This document shows positions 25,277 to 33,443 of a DNA stretch of 39,473 nt, piece after piece. The notes beneath the pieces were generated by a model. That model searched no databases. It had not been told where the DNA came from and saw only the letters and a program-made list of their open reading frames with translations. A program made the position numbers and the translations under genes. Source of the DNA: Mycobacterium sp. (GTDB taxonomy: Bacteria > Actinomycetota > Actinomycetes > Mycobacteriales > Mycobacteriaceae); contig NZ_JAFBAR010000069.1 in NCBI RefSeq assembly GCF_019247635.1, positions 1 through 39,473 on the forward strand, written 5' to 3'. The stretch's first letter is position 1. Each line of letters starts with the position of its first letter.

Positions 25277-26289
25277 CCGTCGGGCTCGCTGAGCTTGACC
25301 AGCGTCTTGCCGATGTTGGCACCGGTGAACAACCCGTTGAGGGCGTCGACGCAGGAGTCGATGCCCGCGAAAACGGTCTGACGATGCCTGAGCCGACCCT
25401 CCGCCTCCCACTGGCGGAGGTTGGCGAAGGCTTCGTCGAACCGACCCCACTTGTCGAGCGCGTTGAATCCTTGCATAAGAGCGGTTTTGGACAACAGGTT
25501 CACATAGTTGGCCGGGCCCGGGTGCTCACCGGTGAGATAGCTGGAGATGACGCCGCAGAGCACGACCCGCGCGTTGTGCGCCAGCCGGCCTAGCACCGCG
25601 TTGAGGATCGGGCCGCCGACGTTGTCGAAGTAGACGTCGACGCGCTTCGGGCAGTGCTCCTTGAGGGCGGCCGGCAGGCCGTCGGCCTTGTAGTCGATGC
25701 ACGCGTCGAATCCGAAGTCCTCGACCACCGCGCGGCACTTCTGCGCCCCGCCGGCGATTCCCACCACCCGGGCCCCGGCGATCTTGGCGATCTGCCCGGC
25801 CACCGATCCGGTGGCGCCCGCCGCCGCCGACACCACCACCGTCTCCCCCGGTCGCGGCCGGCCGATGTCGGTCATCCCGAAGTAGGCGGTGGCGCCGGTC
25901 GGGCCGTACACCGACATGATCGCCAGCTGGTCGTCCTCGCCCGGGATGGGCGTGGAAAACAGATCGTCGCGCACGATCACGTACTCCTGAAAGCCGGTCA
26001 GTGTGGTGACCACGTCGCCGACGGCATAGGCGTCGCAGCGCGAGGCGACGACGTGGCCGATGCCGGCCGCGCGGATCACCTCCCCCAGCTGCACCGGCGG
26101 AAGGTAACCGGGTTGGTCGTCGAGCCAGGTCCGGGCGGCCGCGTCGATACCCACGTAGGTGGTACGGACCAGCGCCTCGCCGTCGGCGGGCTCGGGTGCC
26201 GGCGTGGTGACCAGCTCGGTGTCACCGGGTTCGACCAGCCCACTGGGGCGGCGGCGCAACAGGATCTGACGGTTCGGCAAGTCGGGCAC
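25273..26289 (-). CDS. Medium-chain NADP-dependent oxidoreductase (MDR; leukotriene B4 dehydrogenase/CurA-like)
   Basis: The 338-residue protein from a GTG at 26289 begins VPDLPNRQILLRRRPSGLVEPGD, the usual start of MDR NADP-dependent alkenal/one oxidoreductases. It has TGATAYFGMTDIGRPRPGETVVVSAAAGATGSVAGQIAKIAGARVVGIAGG (NADP-binding AAxGxxG at about residues 160-180) and DVYFDNVGGPILNAVL. The CALDKWGRFDEAF-type C-terminal segment also fits. No zinc-ligand Cys pattern is seen, consistent with the non-zinc subgroup reducing alpha,beta-unsaturated ketones or aldehydes. The longer open frame to 26652 is spurious because it overlaps the divergent DUF3060 gene. The exact substrate is unknown. Confidence 0.85.
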   Translation of the reverse strand: MPDLPNRQILLRRRPSGLVEPGDTELVTTPAPEPADGEALVRTTYVGIDAAARTWLDDQPGYLPPVQLGEVIRAAGIGHVVASRCDAYAVGDVVTTLTGFQEYVIVRDDLFSTPIPGEDDQLAIMSVYGPTGATAYFGMTDIGRPRPGETVVVSAAAGATGSVAGQIAKIAGARVVGIAGGAQKCRAVVEDFGFDACIDYKADGLPAALKEHCPKRVDVYFDNVGGPILNAVLGRLAHNARVVLCGVISSYLTGEHPGPANYVNLLSKTALMQGFNALDKWGRFDEAFANLRQWEAEGRLRHRQTVFAGIDSCVDALNGLFTGANIGKTLVKLSEPDG

Positions 26290-26340
26290 GACCCTGAAAC
26301 TACCTATTGCGCCGCCGATTCGGTGTGGGAATATCTGGGC

Positions 26341-27069
26341 ATGGAACCGCAGGACGACCCGGAACAGCGCATTCGGGACCTCGAACGCCCGCTGGAAGAC
26401 ACCGCCCGCGCCTCCGAACTGAGCAGCCCGCCGCCCGGCGGTCACGCGTACCCGCCCCCGCCCGGTCCGGTTCCACCCCCAGCGTCTTCCGCGCCGTACA
26501 GCTACGGCGGATATGGCGGATTGGGGGGCGGCCCCTACGCCGGACCCACGCCCAAGTCGTCCTCGGGCAGCCGGGCGCTGTGGATCTTGGGCGCGGTCTT
26601 CGTCGTCGGCGTCCTGGCTTTGGTGGGGGGCATCGCCGCCTTCGTCGCGCATCGGATTTCACAGAGCCACATCGTCATTCAGTCCCCGACGCCCAGCATC
26701 AGCATGCCGCCGACGGGCCCGACATCCTCGCGCACCAAAACCCGGACGCCCAGCAGCGCGCCATCCACGCCGTCCACGGCATCGGGCACATCTGGTGCGC
26801 CGGCCGGCGCACCGCTCAGCATCTCGGGCATCAACGAGGACGAGACGCTCGCCTGCAACGACAACACCGTCACGGTCAGCGGCATCTCCAACACCATCAC
26901 GATCACCGGCCACTGCAAGAGCCTGACAGTGTCCGGCATGAAGAATTCAGTCACCGTCGACGCCGCCGACACGATCGAGGCATCCGGGCTGAACAACGAG
27001 GTCACGTATCACACGGGCACGCCGCAAGTCAGCAAATCCGGCGAAGGGAATGTGGTCCAGCAGGGCTGA
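26341..27069 (+). CDS. DUF3060 membrane-anchored protein (Rv0314c-like)
   Basis: The 242-residue protein has an acidic start (MEPQDDPEQRIRDLE), a Pro/Tyr/Gly-rich region, a membrane helix (LWILGAVFVVGVLALVGGIAAF, about 80-101) and a Thr/Ser/Pro-rich linker. Its C-terminal DUF3060 domain (about 160-242) has short repeats: NTVTVSGISNTITITGHCKSLTVSG, NSVTV, NNEVTYHTG. Such repeats suggest a small beta-helix-like solenoid on the outer side of the membrane, which is an inference. M. tuberculosis Rv0314c has the same plan and the same neighbours. The ATG at 26341 is taken because it precedes the first conserved residues. It is divergent from the MDR oxidoreductase with 51 bases between starts and converges with the Rv0313-like gene, 3 bases between stops. 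Confidence 0.82.
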   Translation: MEPQDDPEQRIRDLERPLEDTARASELSSPPPGGHAYPPPPGPVPPPASSAPYSYGGYGGLGGGPYAGPTPKSSSGSRALWILGAVFVVGVLALVGGIAAFVAHRISQSHIVIQSPTPSISMPPTGPTSSRTKTRTPSSAPSTPSTASGTSGAPAGAPLSISGINEDETLACNDNTVTVSGISNTITITGHCKSLTVSGMKNSVTVDAADTIEASGLNNEVTYHTGTPQVSKSGEGNVVQQG

Positions 27070-27072
27070 CGG

Positions 27073-27462
27073 TTACGCGGGCTCTTCCGTCGGATCGTCG
27101 AGAACGCTGACCGCAATGCCGTAAGGCAGGAAGCGGACTTTCCTGGTGGGGTCGGTGTTGTTCTTGTTCGCGCGCAGCGCGTCCAGCTCGGTCGCATAAA
27201 CCTGTTCGACGCGGGCCCCACCGTCGGCGTCGACGTTGTAGATGGCCCAGACGCCGTCACCGGCCTCGCCCGCGGTTTCCGGCGCCGGCCGCGAGCGCCG
27301 CCCCAGGTCCTCGAAAATCGTCGACCAGCCCGACCGCTCCCCGGGAGTGGTGACGAACCTGCTGAACCGCTCGAACGCATCGCGCAGCCCTTCGCTGCCC
27401 TCCCTGATCATTCGATCCAGATCCTCGGGATCAAATCCGAATGCACCGCCGTAGCCGCCCAC
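27073..27462 (-). CDS. Conserved hypothetical protein (Rv0313-like)
   Basis: The 129-residue soluble protein begins GGYGGAFGFDPEDLDRMIREGSEGLRDAFERF and ends with a compact domain, VWAIYNVDADGGARVEQVYATELDALRANKN...VRFLPYGIAVSVLDD. I recognise no enzymatic motif. Length and position beside an Rv0312-like gene match M. tuberculosis Rv0313. The start is the GTG at 27462 because AAGGAGG stands five bases before it; the longer frame to 27525 would swallow that site. It lies 157 bases downstream of the Hsp70-like gene on the same strand, so the two may be co-transcribed, suggesting a shared but unknown role. Confidence 0.78.
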   Translation of the reverse strand: MGGYGGAFGFDPEDLDRMIREGSEGLRDAFERFSRFVTTPGERSGWSTIFEDLGRRSRPAPETAGEAGDGVWAIYNVDADGGARVEQVYATELDALRANKNNTDPTRKVRFLPYGIAVSVLDDPTEEPA

Positions 27463-27619
27463 CGCGACCTCCTTGTAAACGTGCCGATATTGCCCAGTGT
27501 GCGCCCAGTCGACGTGATCCGCCACGAACTATGACGCCGGCCGGCGGCGGCTGACCTGGAAGCTCCAAGGGTACCCGGGTGCGACCGGAACGCGCGCGCT
27601 CAAGGTGAGGATCAAATGA

Positions 27620-29494
27620 TCACTGGCCCGGGTTCTGGAAGGGGTTCTGGAAGCCGCCTCCATTGGGGTACTGCTGTGGGGCCTGACTCTGCGGGACCGG
27701 CACTGGTATCGGCACCGGCAAGAGCGGGACGCGTATCCACTCCGTCGTCATGGGCACCGTCGTCGTGGTGGTCGTCGCGGTCGACGGCGGCGGGGTCGTC
27801 GTGGTGGGCGGCGGCGGAGTCGTCGTCGTGGTCGGCACGGTGGTGGTTGTGGGGGTCGGCGGCGGGGTCGTCGTCGTCATTCGTGGCACCGTGGTCCTGG
27901 TGGTCACCACCGGCGGAGGCGCGACCGTGGTCAGCACCGGCGCCGGCGCGGTCGGCGACGGTGGCGGTGGCGGGGTGCTCGGGGCCACGCTGGGTGCCGG
28001 CGGGGCACTGGGCGGCGACTGTGCCGGACTCGGCACGACCGAGCTGGGCGGTGACGGCAGCGGCTCCACGGTGGGCGCCGGTGTCTGGGGAGCAGGGCGG
28101 TTTTCGATGGCCGCCAACGTGATTGCGACACCTCCGATCGCGGTCATGGCGACCACGGCACACACACCGATCAGCAACTGCGACAACCGGAAACGTCGCC
28201 GAGCCGGTTTCTTGGGGACCTCGATGACGTTCAGCCGCATCGAGTAGCCAGAGGGGCCGTCCTCGTTGTACGAGTCCCCGGCGAAGCGCAATGGCACGTC
28301 GCCCGGGAACTCGGTTTGCGACCAGGCCAACTCGCGATCGGTCAGCGCATCCTCGTCGATCACCATCACGTCGCCGGCCGGCATTTCCACGACCCGGGTG
28401 CCGGCCGCCGAGGCCACCAACAGCCCGATGGACGTGCGGGTGCGGCTGCTCAGCTCCTCGCCACGGGAGGCGAGCGTCAACGCACCCGTTGCCGCCGCCA
28501 GCACCGGCTGCGAGGCCGTCAGCACGGGCCGCCGGGTGTGCAGCGAAAGGCGTTGGGTGACAAGCGGGATGCTTGCGCCACCGCCGACGGTCACCACCGC
28601 GGAAAGCTCCGCCCAACCCCCCGGGCTGCGCGCCATCATTTCGTCGAACGCGTAGATGAACGCCGTCAGCTGATCCTGGATCAGGTCTTCGAGCTTGCTT
28701 CGGGACACCTGGATGGTGGTGCTGCAGTCGGCGAGGTCGATGGCCAATTCCGTTACCGCGTCGGTGGACAACCGCTCCTTGGCGGCGCGGCACACGTCCC
28801 TGAGTTCGTCCAGTTGGCTCATCGCGGCGGTACCACCCAAGTCGATGTCGCCGCTGTGGCCCAGCTCGTCCAAGACATGTAACAGCAACGCCTGGTCGAG
28901 CTCGTCACCGGAGAAATCGACGTAACGCATTGTCGCGCTGGCCAGCTCGAAGTCAGACTTGGTGTTCACCAGCGTCACCGACGTCCCGGAACCACCGAAA
29001 TCCAGCACACCGACCACACCCTCGGTCGGCAGGCCGCACTCGGAATTCACGGCGGTCGCCGCGGCGAGCGCGTCGGACACCAGACATGGCGCCATGCCGC
29101 TTCGGACGAACCCCACGTGCGTGCGCAACCCGTTGCGCAGCGCCTGAACCGTGCCGGGTTTCCAATACGCCGGCACCGCAATCGAGATCTCCGACGAACT
29201 CGCGTCCGCCCCCGCGGCGACCACCATCGCGTCGAGCGCTTCGACCATCAAGAGATCCGGATCGTGAGCGGAGCCGTCGCTGGACAACAAGGCCGCCGAG
29301 CCGCCGACGCGCTGGACGAACCCATGCATCACCATGCCGGGCTCGATCACGTGCGAGTCCCGGCCGGGCACACCGACTTTCGGTGCGCAATGCGGATAAA
29401 GGGTTAGCACGGCACGGCGCGTTACCGGTGAACTACCGTGACATGCCGCGACCAGGTTCGTGGTCCCAATCGACAACCCCAATGGGTCGTACAT
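27620..29494 (-). CDS. Hsp70/actin-like ATPase with TM helix and Pro/Thr-rich tail (Rv0312-like)
   Basis: The 624-residue protein carries an Hsp70-like nucleotide-binding fold (about 1-370). Phosphate-1 is GLSIGTTN, where Hsp70 has DLGTTN, so the usual Asp is Ser. Phosphate-2 is LDFGGSGTSVTLVN and the adenosine motif is VTVGGGASIPLV. No Hsp70 substrate-binding domain follows. Instead there is a helix (LLIGVCAVVAMTAIGGVAITLAAI, about 425-448) and a tail of Pro, Thr, Ser and Val that ends in Gln/Asn/Pro-rich sequence. M. tuberculosis Rv0312, described as Pro- and Thr-rich, is the likely orthologue. The low-complexity DNA (27740-27900) spawns false frames. Role unknown; ATP-dependent signalling or scaffolding at the membrane is only a guess. 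Confidence 0.85.
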   Translation of the reverse strand: MYDPLGLSIGTTNLVAACHGSSPVTRRAVLTLYPHCAPKVGVPGRDSHVIEPGMVMHGFVQRVGGSAALLSSDGSAHDPDLLMVEALDAMVVAAGADASSSEISIAVPAYWKPGTVQALRNGLRTHVGFVRSGMAPCLVSDALAAATAVNSECGLPTEGVVGVLDFGGSGTSVTLVNTKSDFELASATMRYVDFSGDELDQALLLHVLDELGHSGDIDLGGTAAMSQLDELRDVCRAAKERLSTDAVTELAIDLADCSTTIQVSRSKLEDLIQDQLTAFIYAFDEMMARSPGGWAELSAVVTVGGGASIPLVTQRLSLHTRRPVLTASQPVLAAATGALTLASRGEELSSRTRTSIGLLVASAAGTRVVEMPAGDVMVIDEDALTDRELAWSQTEFPGDVPLRFAGDSYNEDGPSGYSMRLNVIEVPKKPARRRFRLSQLLIGVCAVVAMTAIGGVAITLAAIENRPAPQTPAPTVEPLPSPPSSVVPSPAQSPPSAPPAPSVAPSTPPPPPSPTAPAPVLTTVAPPPVVTTRTTVPRMTTTTPPPTPTTTTVPTTTTTPPPPTTTTPPPSTATTTTTTVPMTTEWIRVPLLPVPIPVPVPQSQAPQQYPNGGGFQNPFQNPGQ

Positions 29495-29708
29495 AAAGCG
29501 AACACCTTCGTCGAAAAGGGTCGGTGGCCAGCGTTAACCATAGCGGCGGCTGAGCCGTATTCCGATGGGTCACAACCCCATTGGTATATGGTCGATGCTG
29601 TGGCGTCACCGAAGTGGTACCGCCGGCACCTTGACAAGCCACCCCTCTTACGGGACCCTTATCCATCCCAGCGGTGGCCGGCACCGACCGGTGTGCTCCA
29701 ATGACCTG

Positions 29709-30197
29709 ATGAGCCTTGCCGATGTCGAAGCCATCAAGCAGGTCAAGTACCGGTACCTGCGCGCGATGGACACCAAAAACTGGGACGACTTCGCCGCCAC
29801 CATGACCGAAGACATCGTCGGTGCCTACGGGTCGTCGCTGGGCAAGGAGCTGCACTTCGACAACCGCGCCGACCTGGTCGAGTACCTGAGCTCGGCGATG
29901 GGCCCCGGTGTCGTCACCGAGCACCGGGTGACGCATCCGGAAATCACCGTGACGGGCGATACCGGTTCGGCCATTTGGTATCTGCAAGACCGGGTCATCG
30001 TCGCCGAATACAACTTCATGCTGATCGGTGCGGCGTTCTACCGCGACCAATACCGGCGCACCGCCGACGGCTGGCGGATCTGCGCCACCGGCTACGACCG
30101 CACCTACGAGGCGACCATGTCGGTGGCGGACCTGAACTTCAAGGTCAAGCCCGGCCGTGCTCGGGCGGATTTCACGGGTGACGGCACTATTTCGTAA
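29709..30197 (+). CDS. SnoaL-like/NTF2-fold protein (Rv0310c-like)
   Basis: The 162-residue protein has the NTF2-like plan. It opens with helices (LADVEAIKQVKYRYLRAMDTKNWDDFAATM) and then strands holding TEHRVTHPEITVTGDTGSAIWYLQDRV and YRRTADGWRICATGYDRTYEA. The Y-x-x-A/x-D/N-W pattern and a His in the cavity are typical of SnoaL-like/bile-acid dehydratase relatives, but no specific activity is proven. Length and neighbours match M. tuberculosis Rv0310c. The ATG at 29709 starts on the first conserved helix; upstream in-frame codons encode nothing recognisable. The 214-base gap to the divergent Hsp70-like gene has an imperfect hairpin of unknown meaning. It overlaps the convergent YkuD gene by 11 bases. 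An Rv0311 counterpart, expected nearby, is not seen. Confidence 0.82.
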   Translation: MSLADVEAIKQVKYRYLRAMDTKNWDDFAATMTEDIVGAYGSSLGKELHFDNRADLVEYLSSAMGPGVVTEHRVTHPEITVTGDTGSAIWYLQDRVIVAEYNFMLIGAAFYRDQYRRTADGWRICATGYDRTYEATMSVADLNFKVKPGRARADFTGDGTIS

Positions 30198-30843
30198 TCG
30201 CGATCACCGCGCCCGGACGCAACCATTTCATGATCGATACCAGTGTGGCGTCATCGATCGCAACGCACCCCTCGGTGGGCTTGCCGTCAGTGGTGTGGAA
30301 GAAGAACGCCGCACCGCCGCCGGGGGTCTTGGCCTTGTTGACGCCCATCACGATCGCGTGCTTGTACTGCGGGATATCGAGGTTCTCGCTGGCGGCCGTG
30401 CTGAACGGGCACTGCGCCTTCTGGCACACCTGCATCGTGTTGAAGGTGGGGCTGTGGTCGTCGCCGCTCCACCAGTGATTCGGCCCGACCTGGGTGTAGG
30501 GCAGGCCGCTTCCGGGGTTGGCCGCAGTGCCGAATGCCGAGTCGAGGCTGTAGACACCCATTGGGGTGGCCGGCACCTCGCTCTTGGCCTGCGGCGCCAT
30601 GCCGGCCGAACCGACATGCGTGGGGATTCCCGTAAGGAGCGTCTGCCAGCCGGTGGCGGAGCGTTGGTAGATGTCCATCGTCGCGTTCGAACCGCCGGTG
30701 CTCACGACCGAGACCACCTGTGTGGCATTGCCAACCGAGTTGGCGAACCACGGGGCTCCCGCCGCGTTGCTCACCGGCGTGGGGATCAGAGCGGCGCCCG
30801 TCACGCATACCGCAGCAGACAGCGAAGCTACCCAACGGCGCAT
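30187..30843 (-). CDS. Exported YkuD-type L,D-transpeptidase-like protein (Rv0309-like)
   Basis: The 218-residue protein has a clear signal peptide (MRRWVASLSAAVCVTGAALIPTPVSNAAGA, cleavage near residue 28). The domain ends FFFHTTDGKPTEGCVAIDD, the YkuD active-site pattern His...(S/T)xGC with the catalytic Cys in TEGC. Upstream strands and ATPMGVYSLDSAFG fit the same fold. Classical L,D-transpeptidases form 3-3 peptidoglycan cross-links; this shorter group lacks the Ig-like domains of Ldt enzymes, so its real reaction is uncertain. M. tuberculosis Rv0309, an exported protein of the same length, is the probable orthologue. It is followed upstream on the same strand by the PAP2 gene 97 bases away. 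Confidence 0.85.
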   Translation of the reverse strand: MRRWVASLSAAVCVTGAALIPTPVSNAAGAPWFANSVGNATQVVSVVSTGGSNATMDIYQRSATGWQTLLTGIPTHVGSAGMAPQAKSEVPATPMGVYSLDSAFGTAANPGSGLPYTQVGPNHWWSGDDHSPTFNTMQVCQKAQCPFSTAASENLDIPQYKHAIVMGVNKAKTPGGGAAFFFHTTDGKPTEGCVAIDDATLVSIMKWLRPGAVIAITK

Positions 30844-30940
30844 CGTTTCATGGTCAGCCGGGCTAACCGCCGGGTCAAGTAAAGGTTAAGAACCGTTTCG
30901 GTCACCGCGCCGTGACATAGCGAAAAGTGCAGCGCAGCAA

Positions 30941-31599
30941 CTACTTTAGTTGATCTTTCGAAGTAGGCCGGATGACCGGAGGCCGAAATACCCACAGGCA
31001 CAACAGGAAATACAGGTAGCCCAGGGCCCATCCGGCCAAGACGTCAGAAGGGTGATGCACGTTGAGCGCGATCCTGGCGATGCCGACGGTCAGCACGCAG
31101 AGCGCGGCGACCGTTACTGCGACGACGCGCATAGCCCCCTTGAGCATGGGCAACAGGATGGTCAGCACCGCCAGCGCGGCGGCCATCGCCTCCAGGGCGT
31201 GACCCGACGGGAACGAGGTCGAGGGCGCGACGACCAACGCGGTCGCCGGTCGCGGGCGACCGGCCAGATCCTTGGCCACCGTCGTCACCAATCCGGTGAG
31301 CGGCAAGCAGAACAGCAGCAGTAACGCCACCCGCACCTTGCGCGCTAACAGCGCGGCCACGGCGGCCACCGAACCCAGCACCCGCATCGGAACGGGCCCC
31401 AACACGAAGGACACGCCGTCCCAGAAGCGCACCCAGGTGGGGTGTTTGATCCCCACGGCATGCGCGGGGTCCAACAACGACCAGTCCGCGGTGTGCAGCC
31501 AACCCAATTAAGGCTGTGCCCCACCCACATCGCCGCATAGATCAGCACCGCGGCCAGGCCCGCCAGGGCCAAGACGGCCGAGGTCCGCGGGCGACTCAT
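30941..31599 (-). pseudogene. PAP2 superfamily membrane phosphatase with N-terminal frameshift (Rv0308-like)
   Basis: The ATG at 31599 opens MSRPRTSAVLALAGLAAVLIYAAMWVGHSLNW, a first membrane helix, but this frame then loses similarity and runs to 31345. The rest of the protein (LHTADWSLLDPAHAVG..., about 31507 to 30941) is in another frame. It holds all three PAP2 motifs: KDLAGRPRP, PSGH, and RIALNVHHPSD with the catalytic His, plus further helices. A net loss of one base (or gain of two) near 31500-31510 explains the switch. M. tuberculosis Rv0308 has both parts in one frame, from memory. The catalytic core could still be made from the TTG at 31507 or thereabouts, but without its first helix. 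A sequencing error cannot be excluded. Confidence 0.65.
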
Positions 31600-31622
31600 G
31601 CGTCAACCGATACCAGCCGCGT

Positions 31623-31635
31623 CATACTGGGCGGA
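31623..31635 (+). promoter_or_regulatory. Possible -10 box for a leaderless transcript
   Basis: CATACT (31623-31628) stands seven bases before the ATG at 31635, where transcription would start on the initiation codon, and no Shine-Dalgarno is present. No clear -35 is visible. Confidence 0.3.
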
Positions 31636-32117
31636 TGGCGGTCTTTGTCCGGAGGTTGTTCGGCCTTGGCAAGCTGCCCGCCGAACTGCACACCCAACTC
31701 GAGGCGGAAGGGCTGATCTACCTCGCCGACTACGTCTCGGTGACGCGCAGGTTCAGCGGCGTCATCCCCGGCGTGCGATCGCCACACAGCGTGGCCAGCT
31801 ACGCCGGTTCGCTGGCCTTCACCAAAGAACGGGTGCTGGCGACGTTGTCGCTGTTGCCGAGGCTGGCCGCCCCGACCGTCGACGTGCGCTGGGACGCCCC
31901 GCAGACGGGCGCAGCCAAAGCCGCGATCTCGTCGACAGGCCTGCAGATCGATCTCGACGTCGGCGAGGTCGACCCGAAGTTCAGCGGCGAGCTGTCGCTG
32001 CACTACAAAGCCAGCGTTCCCGCGGACGTGCTCAGCGGGCTGCCCGCGCGATCGCTGGCCTTCGACATGCCGGCCGAGTATGTCTTCCGGGCGGTCGGCG
32101 TTACCTACAGCCCCTAA
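31635..32117 (+). CDS. Conserved hypothetical protein (Rv0307c-like)
   Basis: The 160-residue protein has no signal peptide or membrane helix. It begins VFVRRLFGLGKLPAELHTQLEAEGLIYLADYVSVTRRFSG and contains beta-rich segments (VASYAGSLAFTKERVLATLSLLP; GLQIDLDVGEVDPKFSGELSLHYKA). I recognise no catalytic motif. Length and neighbours match M. tuberculosis Rv0307c. It is divergent from the PAP2 gene with 35 bases between starts. The stop overlaps the convergent GerW-like gene in CTAA. The function is unknown. Confidence 0.8.
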   Translation: MAVFVRRLFGLGKLPAELHTQLEAEGLIYLADYVSVTRRFSGVIPGVRSPHSVASYAGSLAFTKERVLATLSLLPRLAAPTVDVRWDAPQTGAAKAAISSTGLQIDLDVGEVDPKFSGELSLHYKASVPADVLSGLPARSLAFDMPAEYVFRAVGVTYSP

Positions 32118-32431
32118 TCCTTGCTGACGACGATCCGCGGCCACGGCGGTTGGCGCAGCACCGCCAGGCTGCCGATCACCGCCGAGAGCAGCCCGGTGAG
32201 GACGCCCAGCAGTGCCACCCGGTTGGTGTCGACGACCGGCACCCAGCTCGCCTGGTCGCCCCGGACGATGAACACGCCGAGCGCCGCCACGTCCCGCCCG
32301 TTTCGGATTCTGGCTGCCGGTATGACCGTGCTGCCGTCGGGCGTCACGTACGGCTCGCCGAAGACCCGTCCGGCCTTGGGATCGGTGGGCAACTGATCGA
32401 GCACGCCGTCGTCTTGCATCGGAAACTTCAC
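32114..32431 (-). CDS. GerW/YtfJ-like small membrane protein
   Basis: The 105-residue protein starts VKFPMQDDGVLDQLPTDPKAGRVFGEPYVTPDGSTVIPAARIRNG. The (G)EPxxxxDGxTVIPAxxIxxG string and the later LGVFIVRGDQASWVPVVD are the GerW/YtfJ sporulation-protein pattern. A membrane helix follows (VALLGVLTGLLSAVIGSLAVL, about 75-95). GerW proteins are made by spore formers, but short GerW-like proteins also occur in non-sporulating actinobacteria; their job is not known. The central Gly-rich loop of the family looks shortened. The start is the GTG at 32431 because AAGGGAG precedes it by six bases; a TTG at 32437 would place the initiator too close. Confidence 0.65.
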   Translation of the reverse strand: MKFPMQDDGVLDQLPTDPKAGRVFGEPYVTPDGSTVIPAARIRNGRDVAALGVFIVRGDQASWVPVVDTNRVALLGVLTGLLSAVIGSLAVLRQPPWPRIVVSKD

Positions 32432-32456
32432 GGGCAACTCCCTTAACTAACGGGTC

Positions 32457-32585
32457 ATGACAGCAAGTAGCCTTGTGCATCCGGCGTTTCCCGAGGATGG
32501 CCGCGCCTGCGTCGCGATCTACCAACCGTACGTCGAGGACACGGCCATCATGTTCGAAACCGACGTCGCGACGCCGATCACCTGA
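32457..32585 (+). pseudogene. N-terminal remnant of a phosphinothricin acetyltransferase-like GNAT
   Basis: The 42-codon frame reads HPAFPEDGRACVAIYQPYVE then DTAIMFETDVATPIT and stops. It matches the opening of phosphinothricin/methionine sulfoximine N-acetyltransferases (IR.A..DA.AIAAIYNPYV.DT.ITFET..PT). The acetyl-CoA binding core should follow but does not; BluB begins 48 bases later. It is most likely the stump left by a deletion. Confidence 0.6.
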
Positions 32586-32632
32586 TCCACGGTTTCGCAG
32601 TCTCGTCATTTCAAGCTTCTTAGGATGAACGG

Positions 32633-33316
32633 ATGGCCGAGCACGCGTTCACCCCGCAAGAGCGTCAGGCCGTGTACCGGGTGATCGCCGAACGGCGCGA
32701 TATGCGCCGGTTTGTGCCCGGCAGCGTGGTATCCGAGGACGTGCTGGCGCGGCTCCTGCGGGCGGCGCACGCGGCACCCAGTGTCGGGCTGATGCAGCCG
32801 TGGCGCTTCATCCGGATCACCGATGAGGCGCTGCGCGGACGCATCCACGCACTGGTCGACGAAGAGCGCGCGCTGACCGGGCGAGCCCTGGGGCCGCGAG
32901 AACAGGAATTTCTGGCCCTCAAGGTGGAGGGCGTTCTCGAGTGCGCCGAGTTGCTGGTAGTGGCGCTCGGCGATGGTCGCGACGCGCACGTCTTCGGCCG
33001 GCGCACGCTACCGCAGATGGACCTGGCGTCGGTGTCGTGCGCGATCCAGAATCTGTGGCTGGCGGCCCGCGCCGAAGGTCTGGGCATGGGCTGGGTGTCG
33101 CTGTTCGATCCGCAGCGATTGGCCACCCTGCTCGCGATGCCCACCGACGCGGAGCCGGTGGCAATCCTGTGCCTGGGCCCGGTACCAGAATTTCCCGATC
33201 GACCGGCGCTGGAACTGGACCGCTGGGCCTACGCGCGGCCGCTGGCCGAGTTCGTGTGCGAGAACCAGTGGGGTCGGCCACCCGGGCCGGTGCGCGCGAC
33301 CACGATTTCGTTGTAG
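32633..33316 (+). CDS. bluB: 5,6-dimethylbenzimidazole synthase (BluB; Rv0306-like nitroreductase fold)
   Basis: The 227-residue flavoprotein has the BluB pattern: YRVIAERRDMRRFVPGSV, LLRAAHAAPSVGLMQPWRFIRI, and LPQMDLASVSCAIQNLWLAARAEGLGMGWVSLFDP. It ends with LCLGPVPEFPDRPALE. BluB cleaves reduced FMN with O2 to give DMB, the lower ligand of vitamin B12. The D and S residues in the MDLASVSCA block match the positions needed for FMN fragmentation. M. tuberculosis Rv0306 is a BluB-type protein. No cob gene lies nearby, so it acts away from its pathway operon. The ATG at 32633 begins at the conserved N-terminus. It follows a degraded acetyltransferase stump and precedes the sulfatase on the same strand. 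Confidence 0.88.
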   Translation: MAEHAFTPQERQAVYRVIAERRDMRRFVPGSVVSEDVLARLLRAAHAAPSVGLMQPWRFIRITDEALRGRIHALVDEERALTGRALGPREQEFLALKVEGVLECAELLVVALGDGRDAHVFGRRTLPQMDLASVSCAIQNLWLAARAEGLGMGWVSLFDPQRLATLLAMPTDAEPVAILCLGPVPEFPDRPALELDRWAYARPLAEFVCENQWGRPPGPVRATTISL

Positions 33317-33443
33317 CCGTGAGTCGATAGCGCCGACGAGTCCGGTCGCGCGCCGGCGCCCCATCCGCCGCCGTGGTGGGCCGCCCACGCGAACTCATAA
33401 CCCACAGCGTTCCAGCGGCCCTACGGTATCGTCGCCGATCGAG

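Noticed and set aside
23585..25450. 621-codon frame joining the GH16 gene to upstream sequence
   Set aside because: The upstream 330 codons are antisense to the PadR-like gene and precede the obvious signal peptide start at 24460.
27612..28793. 393-codon minus-strand frame overlapping the Pro/Thr-rich tail
   Set aside because: It is an alternative frame of the Rv0312-like gene, Arg/His-rich with no motif; the in-frame product has actin-like motifs and a membrane helix.
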